Positions 26,123-33,517 of a stretch of 34,667 bases of DNA are shown here, in pieces. The notes beneath the pieces are model-generated. The model saw nothing but the letters and a program-made list of their open reading frames with translations, was not told where the DNA came from and searched no databases. This stretch comes from Desulfobacterales bacterium. GTDB taxonomy: Bacteria > Desulfobacterota > Desulfobacteria > Desulfobacterales > RPRI01. The position numbers were made by a program, and so were the translations under genes. Numbering within the stretch: position 1 is the first letter of the stretch; every line of letters begins with the position of its first letter. The DNA lies in the NCBI GenBank assembly GCA_020052975.1, contig JAGVOC010000135.1, positions 1-34,667 of the forward strand. The letters run 5' to 3'.

Positions 26123-26697
26123 TATTTCTTTGCCTCACTCTTGACTTCTTGTTTTGCATATTTTTTGTTGCATGATATTTCGAAGTTTTTAAGGCTTGCC
26201 TGCCTTACCATCTGTTTCTTTATAGTTTTTAAATTTACGGCTTCAAAAAGCTTCGAACCTTCAAGACGGATCATGAAATCAGCCACAGTCTGACTATCAA
26301 CCGCAACACCAGAAATATTGACTGTCTTTCCTATTGCATCAAAACTGAGAAACCACATCCTGTTTGGAATAACAAGCTTTGTCATTGCATCCATAAGTCG
26401 AACCGGCTCATAGCGGTTGGCCTCAAGATCATTAATAACATTCATCTTAGTTTTAAGAACTTCGAGCTTTCCTTTAATTTCTGAAATTTCCTTATTAATT
26501 TTGTCGTATTTAGCTATTTCAGTCTTTGTGCTTTCAACTTTATTATTAACTTCTTTAACCTGGCTGCTCAATCTTATGTTGATATAGAACATTAATATAA
26601 TGGCCAGGAACAAAGAAGAAAGCAATATTGATAACTGGCGTCGAACATTCTCTTTTTTTCTTGCCGTTCGAAAAGGCAGAAGATTAATTCGTATCAT
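26122..26697 (-). CDS. pilN: Type IV pilus assembly protein PilN
   Basis: Inner-membrane partner of PilO and PilM, 191 residues. The N-terminal MIRINLLPFR is the conserved cytosolic peptide (INLLP) that docks into PilM. It is followed by one membrane helix (about 22-44), a coiled coil (about 48-85) and a Fimbrial assembly (PilN) domain. The start overlaps the pilM stop by four bases (ATGA). Confidence 0.95.
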   Translation of the reverse strand: MIRINLLPFRTARKKENVRRQLSILLSSLFLAIILMFYINIRLSSQVKEVNNKVESTKTEIAKYDKINKEISEIKGKLEVLKTKMNVINDLEANRYEPVRLMDAMTKLVIPNRMWFLSFDAIGKTVNISGVAVDSQTVADFMIRLEGSKLFEAVNLKTIKKQMVRQASLKNFEISCNKKYAKQEVKSEAKK

Positions 26698-27746
26698 TTA
26701 TCATCAACCCTTCTTAATGCCAAGCCCATGCATATAGCAGCTTGCGGTGCAATTTTTTCCAGGTATGAAGAATCAAAGTTTTCAGCCACATCCAGCTTAT
26801 TAAATGGATTAATGATTTCCACTTCAGCAGAAGTCTCTGAAGCAAGTAGTTCCCGAAATTCCTTTATATTAGCACCTCCGCCGCTTATCACAATTTTTGT
26901 TATGGTGTCTTCAGGGTATGTAGAATAAAAAAAGTCAAGGGCCCGTCTTATCTCTGCACACCAATCTGTTACAATAGAAGATTCGATTTCTATTAAATCT
27001 TCAGAAGATATTTTGTTATTCTGACTTCCGAATTTAATTTGTTCTGCTTCTTCTAAAGTACATCCCGACAGAGAAACAATTTTCTGATTTATTTGTCCGC
27101 AACCCAAAGAGACATCTCGCATGAATAAAGATGAGAGGCCTTTTAAGATATTCAATGACGTCTTGCTGGCTCCTATGTCTATCAAAGCTATGTTTTCATC
27201 TTTTATATCATAATTGAACTCAAAAATATTTTGTAATGCAAACGCTTCAACATCAATAATACATGGATTAAGTCCGGCCAACTGGACAAGGTTAATGTAT
27301 TCGGTTACCATCTCCTTTTTTGCAGCTACAAGGAAAACGCTCATCTGATTCGGGTTATTCTCGTTTTCTCCGAGAATCTGAAAGTCCAGATTGACATCGC
27401 TGATATCGAAAGGAATATATTGCTCAGCTTCGAACTGAATGGTCTCCTGAAGCTTGTTTTCATCCATAGTCTGAACGTTTATTTTCTTTACAATAACAGA
27501 AAAACCTCCTATTGACACAGCAACATTTTGTTCCTTGATTTTGTTTTTCTTGAAAAGCTGTCGAATATATTCTGCAACAGCTTCATGATCATTTATTGCG
27601 CCATCTTCAATTATCCCGGGAGGAATATCGATCATACCAAATTTCCTGAGGCGACGGCCCTTTTTCGTTTCAACTATCTCTCCCGCTTTCAGGCTTCTCG
27701 ATCCAATATCCAGGCCGATAAGATGATTTTTACTTCCGAATGCCAT
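26694..27746 (-). CDS. pilM: Type IV pilus assembly ATPase-like protein PilM
   Basis: Cytosolic actin-like protein that binds the PilN peptide, 350 residues. The phosphate-binding motif LIGLDIGSRSLKAGEI is near the N-terminus, a second actin-fold motif IALIDIGASKTSLNIL is in the middle and VISGGGANIKEF is at about residue 285. It is the first structural gene of the pil operon, 9 bp downstream of a small HTH gene. Its ribosome site is weak, consistent with coupling to the HTH gene. Confidence 0.95.
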   Translation of the reverse strand: MAFGSKNHLIGLDIGSRSLKAGEIVETKKGRRLRKFGMIDIPPGIIEDGAINDHEAVAEYIRQLFKKNKIKEQNVAVSIGGFSVIVKKINVQTMDENKLQETIQFEAEQYIPFDISDVNLDFQILGENENNPNQMSVFLVAAKKEMVTEYINLVQLAGLNPCIIDVEAFALQNIFEFNYDIKDENIALIDIGASKTSLNILKGLSSLFMRDVSLGCGQINQKIVSLSGCTLEEAEQIKFGSQNNKISSEDLIEIESSIVTDWCAEIRRALDFFYSTYPEDTITKIVISGGGANIKEFRELLASETSAEVEIINPFNKLDVAENFDSSYLEKIAPQAAICMGLALRRVDDK

Positions 27747-27755
27747 AAGACACGC

Positions 27756-27953
27756 TCAATCGCTAAATATTTTGTCTTTGTCAGAAAGATTAAAACCTAG
27801 TGCAAGTATAATCTTTCGTTTTGTCTCCATGCGACAAGGCATACCCTCTTCAATACGTGAAATGGTAATTGGAGACACATTTGCCTCTCTAGCAAGTTCG
27901 GCTTTGCTCATCATGAGTGATTCTCTGGTTTTTTTTAAGGAATTCTTTATCAT
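27756..27953 (-). CDS. Small Xre-family HTH protein at head of pil operon
   Basis: A 65-residue protein that is almost only a helix-turn-helix of the Cro/CI (HTH_3) type: KTRESLMMSKAELAREANVS is helix 1-2 and PITISRIEEGMPCRMETKRK is the recognition helix and the following turn, ending in ALGFNLSD. A good AGGATG stands 8 bases before ATG 27953. It lies 9 bp upstream of pilM and downstream of a sigma70-like promoter, so it is probably co-transcribed and may autoregulate the operon. The target is not known. Confidence 0.87.
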   Translation of the reverse strand: MIKNSLKKTRESLMMSKAELAREANVSPITISRIEEGMPCRMETKRKIILALGFNLSDKDKIFSD

Positions 27954-28002
27954 AAACGAACATCCTGCTAAATAATATAGTAATTGATGTATTTTTTTGC
28001 GT

Positions 28003-28030
28003 TTATTACACCTTATTTAGCATATGTCAA
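28003..28030 (-). promoter_or_regulatory. Candidate promoter of HTH-pilMNOPQ operon
   Basis: Minus strand: TTGACA (28030-28025), 16-bp spacer, extended -10 TG-TAATAA (28008-28003), about 50 bp upstream of the HTH start codon. An AT-only tract (28038-28070) lies just upstream and could act as an UP element. Confidence 0.5.
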
Positions 28031-28148
28031 GCAATATTTGCATAATTTATATATAATTATACATATATACAGCATGTGGTGGCTTCCGTGATTATCTTTA
28101 CAATAGGTTGTGTAGTAAAAGCTTTCTTTCATGTTTTCTTTCTTGAAT

Positions 28149-28310
28149 TTATTTAATTTGGATCATCTCCAGATTAGTTAATGGAGTAAGAGGATTCAAG
28201 GGGTCAATCCGCCTGCCCTCATCAATTATGAATCGCGAAACACTCCCCGCAAAAAAAGACTTGCTGATACTGCTTCGTCCAATAACAACGGTTCCACAGT
28301 TTTCTTTCAT
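28149..28310 (-). pseudogene. Probable C-terminal remnant of a universal stress protein (UspA)
   Basis: A 53-codon frame from ATG 28310 to TAA 28149. The first half, CGTVVIGRSSISKSFFAGSVSRFI, resembles the C-terminal nucleotide-loop of UspA (GRxG-nine residues-GSVS), but the spacer is two residues short and the second Gly is Ser. Usual upstream UspA residues are absent: a TGA stands three codons before the ATG. In the next 90 bases upstream (minus strand) there is AGGAG followed by MAEIRE and a stop, possibly a ruined start of the same gene. I read this as gene debris; a genuine 53-residue protein is the alternative. Confidence 0.4.
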
Positions 28311-28418
28311 AGCAAAATTTCATAAATTCAGTATATTTTTCTTACTCCCTGATTTCAGCCATTTTTTTGTTGACTCCTATTGTCTGTTATTTTAGCATGT
28401 TAATATTAGTTTGCGTGT

Positions 28419-28449
28419 TGACCTTTGACTAACATCCGATCAAAGGTCA
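28419..28449. repeat. Perfect 10-bp inverted repeat
   Basis: TGACCTTTGA (28419-28428), 11-base loop, TCAAAGGTCA (28440-28449). There is no T-run on either side, so it is not an obvious terminator. It abuts the larger inverted-repeat unit that follows and may be part of it. Confidence 0.5.
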
Positions 28450-28670
28450 TGTTTGGGATATAGGCGCATGCGATCCGCAGGAGTGTTTTCCTGCCTTTTT
28501 GCAACGGTCCGCCTGAGGCGTACTTCCATGAAATCCGGGCAGCACCAAAGAAGCCATCCTCACGCAGACATATATTGTCTCTGCCTGTGTGTCTTTTATC
28601 GAATACCTGGGGCATTGATTATATTTTCTCAAAGTTTCCCTGCGGATCGCATGCGCCTATTTCCCAACAT
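28449..28670. repeat. Inverted-repeat unit with 22-bp perfect arms
   Basis: Positions 28460-28481 are the exact reverse complement of 28639-28660 (core GCGCATGCGATCCGCAGG), and with one indel and a few mismatches the pairing extends outward to about 28449 and 28670. The 157-bp interior has no recognisable gene; two overlapping minus-strand frames there have no family features. Just inside the left arm is a 6-bp hairpin GCAGGA-gtgttt-TCCTGC with CTTTTT (28477-28500) that resembles a plus-strand terminator. The unit could be a small non-autonomous element or a long RNA hairpin. Confidence 0.6.
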
Positions 28671-28688
28671 GGCAAAATGGGAGTTATT

Positions 28689-28800
28689 GAAGCTCCCCGC
28701 AGCAAGCTACGATCCGCCTGAGGCGGATTCGACCGTAGGAAATAGCGTCTATTTGCATTCGCTCGCTAACCCCGTCGCAAGCACCGGCAGCGGGGAATGC
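28689..28800. repeat. REP-like palindrome cluster
   Basis: It contains the palindrome ATCCGCC-TGA-GGCGGAT (28712-28728) and a bulged stem in which GCATT...CCCCG (28755-28774) pairs with CGGGGAATGC (28791-28800). The 13-mer TCCGCCTGAGGCG occurs here (28713-28725) and also at 28508-28520. Its start, 28689-28711, matches 33421-33443 at 18 of 23 positions. The rest of the 980-bp gap 27954-28934 holds only the pil promoter, the UspA-like remnant and the other repeats listed. Confidence 0.55.
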
Positions 28801-28934
28801 GCTTGCTGTTTCGGTTCAAAGCTTTCGCTTAGCCGGTAGAATATCATTTGTTTCTAGTTAAAGATCTTCTGTCTGACATAACTCATCAAAATCCTGACAG
28901 CCTCACATAGTATTAAAAATGAAGGTTTTTAAGT

Positions 28935-30776
28935 ATGGGAATAGATAAAAATATTGTTTCTCCGTATAACGTTGTTGAAAAAATTGAGCCGGGAATGAGT
29001 ATATTTATTGGAACAGGGGCTGCTGAACCCAGAACACTTGTTAAACATCTTATGGCCTCAAACGCACCTAATTTAGAGGATCTTGAACTCATTCAGCTTG
29101 TCAGCTTCGGGGACGCGGTTTCAATTAGAGAATTATACTCTCAAAAATTTCGCCTTAAAACGTTTTACTCGGGATGGGCAGCCCGCGAAGCCATCACTGC
29201 AGGCAGGGTTGATTTAATCCCCTGCCGATTTTCCAAAATACCCGGCCTGATAAAAACCGGTAAAATTCGCATAGGTGTTGTGTTTATTCAGGTCTCCCCC
29301 CCTGACAAATCGGGTTATTGCAGTCTGGGAATAGCCGTAGACGTGGCCCGGGAAGCCATGGAATAGGCTTCAATTATTGTTGGAGAAATAAATCCGAGAA
29401 TTCCCGAAACTTTCGGCGATACTTTTGTACATGTTTCAGATTTTCACATGCTGATAAATTCGATTCACGAACCTATTTATTTCCCCAGATGGACTGTTGA
29501 TAAGGTTTTTAACAAGGTTGCATTTAATGTTGCATCCGTTATTGATAACGGTAGCTGTATAGCTTTTTCAATCGGGCCTTTATTTGAAGCTCTTAGCCGC
29601 CATCTTGTTCAAAAACGCAATCTCGGAATACATTCTCCATTCTTTACAGATGCCTTAATGGATCTTATGAAAAGCGGGGCTGTAACCAACAGGAACAAAG
29701 AGATATGGCAGGGTAAAGCTCTTACCTCGTATGCTCTTGGAACACCCGAACTTCTGTCTTGGCTCAACTGCAATCCACTCGTAGAATTTCAAGGCATTGC
29801 GAAGGTGTTTGATCCAATCAATATTGGAAGCAACTCCAGATTTGTAGCTGTTTTCCATGCCAGTAAAGTCGATTTGTCCGGCCTAATTGTGCTTAATATC
29901 GGAAAAGGAAACGTTGCCGTCGGACCTGGTGAAGCCGTGGATTTTTTTAATGGTGCCGAGATTTCAGATGACGGGCGGAATGTTTTTGCGCTTTCAAGCA
30001 GAAATCTAAAAGGCGAACCCAACATTCGCATATCCGCCGGAAGTCTGCATAACCGGTTCAGTCTCCGTGAATCTGTCGATATTGTCGTGACCGAATACGG
30101 GGTTGCACAATTAAAAGGACTGACAGTGCGTGAAAGAGCCCAGGCAATTATTGAAATTGCCCATCCTGACGACCGCCCCAAACTTGTTGCGCAGGCAAAA
30201 CAGGAAAGGCTTCTATACCAGGACCAGATTTTTATCCCCGACTGCGTACATCTCTCCCCTTCCCAGATTGATAGAATGCATACCTTCAAAAACGGGGTTG
30301 CTGTGAGTTTCAGAGCAATCAAGCCATCAGATGAAAAGGGTATGAGAAGGCTCTTTTATCGCTTTTCTGACGAGGCGGTTTACTATAGATATTTTTCAAG
30401 TGTTAAAACCATGCCGCACTCCAGAATGCAGGAATATGTCAATATCGATTTCAGTCAGATCATGTCAATTGTTGGCTTTGTTGGAGAGCTCGGTCATGAA
30501 CACATTATAGCAGAAGCAAGATTTTTGAAAAACCGGCACAATCTCTTTGCAGAAGTAGCATTTATTGTTGATGAAAAATATCAGGGATTAGGAATTGCGA
30601 CATACTTGTATCAAATGCTTGCTGATATAGCAAAGGAGCAGGGCTTGCAGGGATTTATCGCGGATGTATTGTCTTCAAACATAGACATGATGAAGGTTTT
30701 AGCTAAAGGGGGCCATAGAATAAAAGCAAATCTGGAAAATGGTATATATGAAGTAACAATACCTTTTAATACGTAA
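28935..30776 (+). CDS. Acetyl-CoA hydrolase/transferase-GNAT fusion, interrupted by one in-frame TAG (codon 144)
   Basis: The frame from ATG 28935 (AAGG 9 bases upstream) to TAA 30776 encodes 613 residues if TAG 29364-29366 is read. Residues 1-200 are the CoA-transferase N-terminal domain (FIGTGAAEPRTL), about 210-440 the AcetylCoA_hyd_C domain (VTEYGVAQLKGLTVRERA), and about 455-605 a GNAT acyltransferase with acetyl-CoA motif EKYQGLGIATYLY. The TAG falls in VAREAME-(TAG)-ASIIVGEINPRIP, where relatives usually have Gln, and nothing else in the frame is damaged, so the interruption is one base from CAG. It is either a recent nonsense mutation or sequence error, or a readthrough/pyrrolysine site. 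At the expected CoA-transferase catalytic Glu the residue is Lys311 (ASKVDLSG). A second start inside, such as ATG 29448, would give only the C-terminal part. Confidence 0.85.
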
Positions 30777-30878
30777 CTATACAATTTGTTCCGATTAATA
30801 CATCTGCTTTACTATCACATAGAAATTGTTTATATTAGATCTGATATTTATATCATACAAATTTAAATACAAATTCAC

Positions 30879-31403
30879 ATGGAACGAATAAGCATGCGGA
30901 TAAATTGTTTTGCTGATTTGCAAATCCGGGTTTTTTCCTTTATTATATTAATATTTCTTGTTTTATTTTATATGCTCACTGGATGTGCATCAAGTTACCA
31001 GGTGGAGCTGGATTCTTCAGAAACACATAAAATATATATTGAACAAATTCTGCGTGAAGAGCTGAAGTTATGGACCGATACTCCTCACAGCATGGGAGGT
31101 ACAAAATTCGACGGGACTGATTGTTCGGGCTTTGTTATGATCGTGTATGATAAGCTTTTTGGAATTACGCTCCCGCGTGATACGATAAATCAGGCTATGG
31201 CAGGTGTTTTTATAGATAAAAAAGAACTGAAACCAGGCGACCTTGTTTTTTTTAAACCGCCCAGGATTAGACGTCATGTTGGAATATATATAAATAGCGG
31301 TGAATTTGCTCACACTTCCAGCCGTAAGGGAGTCTCTATTTCAAGAATAGACGATCCTTACTGGAACAAATATTACTGGACATCCAGGCGCATTCTGCCA
31401 TGA
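30879..31403 (+). CDS. NlpC/P60-family lipoprotein (cell-wall peptidase)
   Basis: Secreted cysteine peptidase of 174 residues that would cut peptidoglycan cross-peptides. The signal sequence ends in the lipobox MLTGC (Cys36). The NlpC/P60 domain has the catalytic Cys82 in FDGTDCSGFV, His133 in RRHVGIYI and a third polar residue His145 (EFAHTSS). ATG 30879 has no ribosome site; ATG 30894 (MRINCF) has a weak GGAA and is an alternative with the same signal peptide. The stop overlaps the arfB start by four bases (ATGA). Confidence 0.92.
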   Translation: MERISMRINCFADLQIRVFSFIILIFLVLFYMLTGCASSYQVELDSSETHKIYIEQILREELKLWTDTPHSMGGTKFDGTDCSGFVMIVYDKLFGITLPRDTINQAMAGVFIDKKELKPGDLVFFKPPRIRRHVGIYINSGEFAHTSSRKGVSISRIDDPYWNKYYWTSRRILP

Positions 31404-31825
31404 TTCATATTACAACTCAAATAGCAATTCGCGAAAATGAAATAAGAGAAGAATTTATTCAAGCTTCAGGACCGGGAGGTCAAAATGTTAATAAGGTCGC
31501 TTCAGCAGTTCAATTACGTTTTAATGTAATAAGCTCTCCCTCTCTCACGGAAGATATCAGGGAACAACTCATTCTTATAGCAGGCAAGCGGCTTTCTTCA
31601 GAAGGCTATTTAATTATAACTGCCCGCAGATTCAGAGATCAGAGCAAAAACCGCAAGGATGCCCTCAACCGACTTACAGAAATGATACGGAAAGCCGCTG
31701 AAAGGGAAAAGCCCCGTATTAAAACAAAACCTTCACGCAAATCGGAAATTAAACGTCTTGAAGTAAAGCGACATCGCAGTAGGATAAAAAGGATAAGAAA
31801 GCCTGCTTTGCTCATTGAAGAATAA
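31400..31825 (+). CDS. arfB: Alternative ribosome-rescue factor ArfB
   Basis: Peptidyl-tRNA hydrolase that frees ribosomes stalled without a stop codon. The 141-residue protein has the GGQ motif at residues 26-28 in ASGPGGQNVNKVASAVQLRF and a basic C-terminal tail (from about 105, KTKPSRKSEIKRLEVKRHR) that enters the empty mRNA channel. The absence of the codon-recognition domain distinguishes it from release factors. It overlaps the lipoprotein gene by four bases, so it is coupled to an unrelated cell-wall gene. Confidence 0.94.
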   Translation: MIHITTQIAIRENEIREEFIQASGPGGQNVNKVASAVQLRFNVISSPSLTEDIREQLILIAGKRLSSEGYLIITARRFRDQSKNRKDALNRLTEMIRKAAEREKPRIKTKPSRKSEIKRLEVKRHRSRIKRIRKPALLIEE

Positions 31826-31829
31826 ACCG

Positions 31830-32120
31830 TCAGAATACGAAATCAGCTACAATAATGCTCTCGCACAGATCTTTGATTTTTTTCAGCGCTTCCAGATGCC
31901 GGGGGTGGATTTGGTATCTTTTCAAAGATTCTATATCTTCGAAAACGGATACAAGCGCAAAATCATATGATCTTTCCGACCGGATAACGTCACGCCCAAA
32001 TTCATAACTCCTTATTTCAGGAATCTCTCCGGGAAGAACTCCCAGTGTTTTTTCAAGTTCGCCGATACCTGCCTCCTGCGCATCTTTTTTAAATTTCAAC
32101 ATTACGACATGCTTTATCAT
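31830..32120 (-). CDS. Dabb (stress-responsive A/B barrel) domain protein
   Basis: A 96-residue single-domain protein of the dimeric alpha/beta barrel fold: start MIKHVVMLKFKKDA, middle SYDFALVSVFEDIESLKRYQIHPRH, end IIVADFVF. This matches Dabb proteins; their function is mostly unknown. AGGAA precedes ATG 32120. It converges on arfB with only four bases between stops and is downstream of alr on the same strand (121-bp gap). Confidence 0.88.
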   Translation of the reverse strand: MIKHVVMLKFKKDAQEAGIGELEKTLGVLPGEIPEIRSYEFGRDVIRSERSYDFALVSVFEDIESLKRYQIHPRHLEALKKIKDLCESIIVADFVF

Positions 32121-32141
32121 TTTATTCCTTTCGTCGGGATT

Positions 32142-32194
32142 AGCGGCCGTTACGAAAGAACTATTACATTTTTACTCATTTTGTTACGGCCGCT
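32142..32194. repeat. Inverted repeat between alr and Dabb gene
   Basis: AGCGGCCGTTAC (32142-32153) and GTTACGGCCGCT (32183-32194) pair at 11 of 12 positions over a 29-base loop. A third partial copy (CCGGTTACG) follows at 32199-32207. No T-run marks it as a terminator on either strand. Confidence 0.4.
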
Positions 32195-32241
32195 TATGCC
32201 GGTTACGACAACCAGTGTTACAATTATTTTTTTACAACGGC

Positions 32242-33402
32242 TTACTTAAGGTAAACCCTCTTGACCCGCTCCGTCAGTGATGAAACAATTTCATAGTTTA
32301 TCGTACCTGTTATTGATGCTATTTCATCAACTATAATAGATGAACCTATCTGGCTTCCAAAAGCAACTACCTCGTCACCTGTTTTTGCTTCTGGAATATG
32401 ACCAACATCAAGCATCGTAAGATCCATGCACACGCGGCCTGCTATTGGCGCCCTTTGCCCGCAAACGAGCATGCTCCCGCGTGAAGAAAGAAGCCGACTG
32501 TACCCATCTGCATATCCTACAGGAACAGTTGCAATATATGTTGGCTTTTTTGCTTCATAAGTTGCACCGTAACTGACTTTGAAGCCGGGAGGGACTTTTT
32601 TAATATGAATTATCGTGGTTTTTAACGACATTGCCGGCAAGAGAGCGACCTTATCTTTATTTACTTCATCAGATGGATACAGGCCATACATTGATATGCC
32701 TGCCCTCACCATATCAAGATGGGTTTCGGGCATATCAATGATTCCGGCGCTGTTTGCCGCATGCTTTACACCAAATTCAATGCCTTGACTCATGAGACTG
32801 TTTATAAATTCCATAAATATCTCAAACTGTCTTTTTGAAAAAGCTTTGTCGAGACTGTCCGCCATTGAAAAATGGGTGAATATGCCTTCCGGTTCAAGCC
32901 CGGGAAGCCGGACGATAGATTCAACTTCTTTTATTACATATTCTTGCTGGCTATTCCCATTTCTGTATTCTATAGAAGGGCCAACCAAGATCCCAAGTCT
33001 GCCCATACCTGTATCTATCTTGACATGAACTTTGACTTTCTTTTTATGCAATACGGCAAAAGAAGAGAGGCTTTCCGCAGCTTGGCGAGAAAAGAGAGTT
33101 TGAGTAATATCATAATTGAGAATATCTTCATAATAAAATGCCGGAGTATAACCTAAAACCAAAATTGGCGCATCAATTCCTTCATTTCTTAACAGAATTG
33201 CTTCATGTATTCTTGCAACACCAAGTGCCTCAGCGCCATTATCAAGAGCACAACGCGCAACCTCAACAGAGCCGTGTCCGTATCCATTAGCCTTAACAAC
33301 AGCCATAAGGCGTGAATTGCTGTTTGTAATTCGCCGCAGTTCACATATGTTATGGGCAATAGCTTTAAGGTCAACTTCAGCCCAGAGAATTTCTTCTGCC
33401 AA
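32242..33402 (-). CDS. alr: Alanine racemase
   Basis: PLP enzyme making D-alanine for peptidoglycan, 386 residues. The N-terminal barrel carries the PLP lysine Lys37 in MAVVKANGYGHG. The C-terminal beta domain contains VSYGATYEA with the second catalytic Tyr, and CMDLTMLDVG. The start is TTG 33402, preceded by GTGAGG at 6 bases; no in-frame ATG fits, and the family N-terminus (ILWAEVDLKAIAHNI) begins at once. It lies 115 bp from the thiolase gene on the same strand and may share its transcript. Confidence 0.95.
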   Translation of the reverse strand: MAEEILWAEVDLKAIAHNICELRRITNSNSRLMAVVKANGYGHGSVEVARCALDNGAEALGVARIHEAILLRNEGIDAPILVLGYTPAFYYEDILNYDITQTLFSRQAAESLSSFAVLHKKKVKVHVKIDTGMGRLGILVGPSIEYRNGNSQQEYVIKEVESIVRLPGLEPEGIFTHFSMADSLDKAFSKRQFEIFMEFINSLMSQGIEFGVKHAANSAGIIDMPETHLDMVRAGISMYGLYPSDEVNKDKVALLPAMSLKTTIIHIKKVPPGFKVSYGATYEAKKPTYIATVPVGYADGYSRLLSSRGSMLVCGQRAPIAGRVCMDLTMLDVGHIPEAKTGDEVVAFGSQIGSSIIVDEIASITGTINYEIVSSLTERVKRVYLK

Positions 33403-33420
33403 TTAAACCTCACATGAATT

Positions 33421-33476
33421 GAAGATCCCTGCGGCAAGCTGCATGGAATCTTTACGGCATTGATATATGCTTGTGC
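33421..33476. repeat. Degenerate copy of the repeat seen near 28.7 kb
   Basis: Bases 33421-33443 agree with 28689-28711 at 18 of 23 positions, in the same orientation, and the following 30 bases keep the general pattern (GGAATCTTTACGGCATTG). It occupies most of the 115-bp gap between thiolase and alr. Confidence 0.4.
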
Positions 33477-33517
33477 TGATCCACCCCGCCGAAAGTTTAT
33501 TTAAATAGATAATGATG

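Noticed and set aside
28406..28632. Two overlapping minus-strand frames inside the inverted-repeat unit
   Set aside because: They read through the repeat arms in different frames, with no motif or ribosome site; best explained as chance frames in repeat DNA.
28453..28839. 128-codon plus-strand frame over the repeat cluster
   Set aside because: Its sequence is made of palindromic repeats, with Cys/Ser/Arg-rich composition and no domain; the inverted-repeat structure explains the openness.
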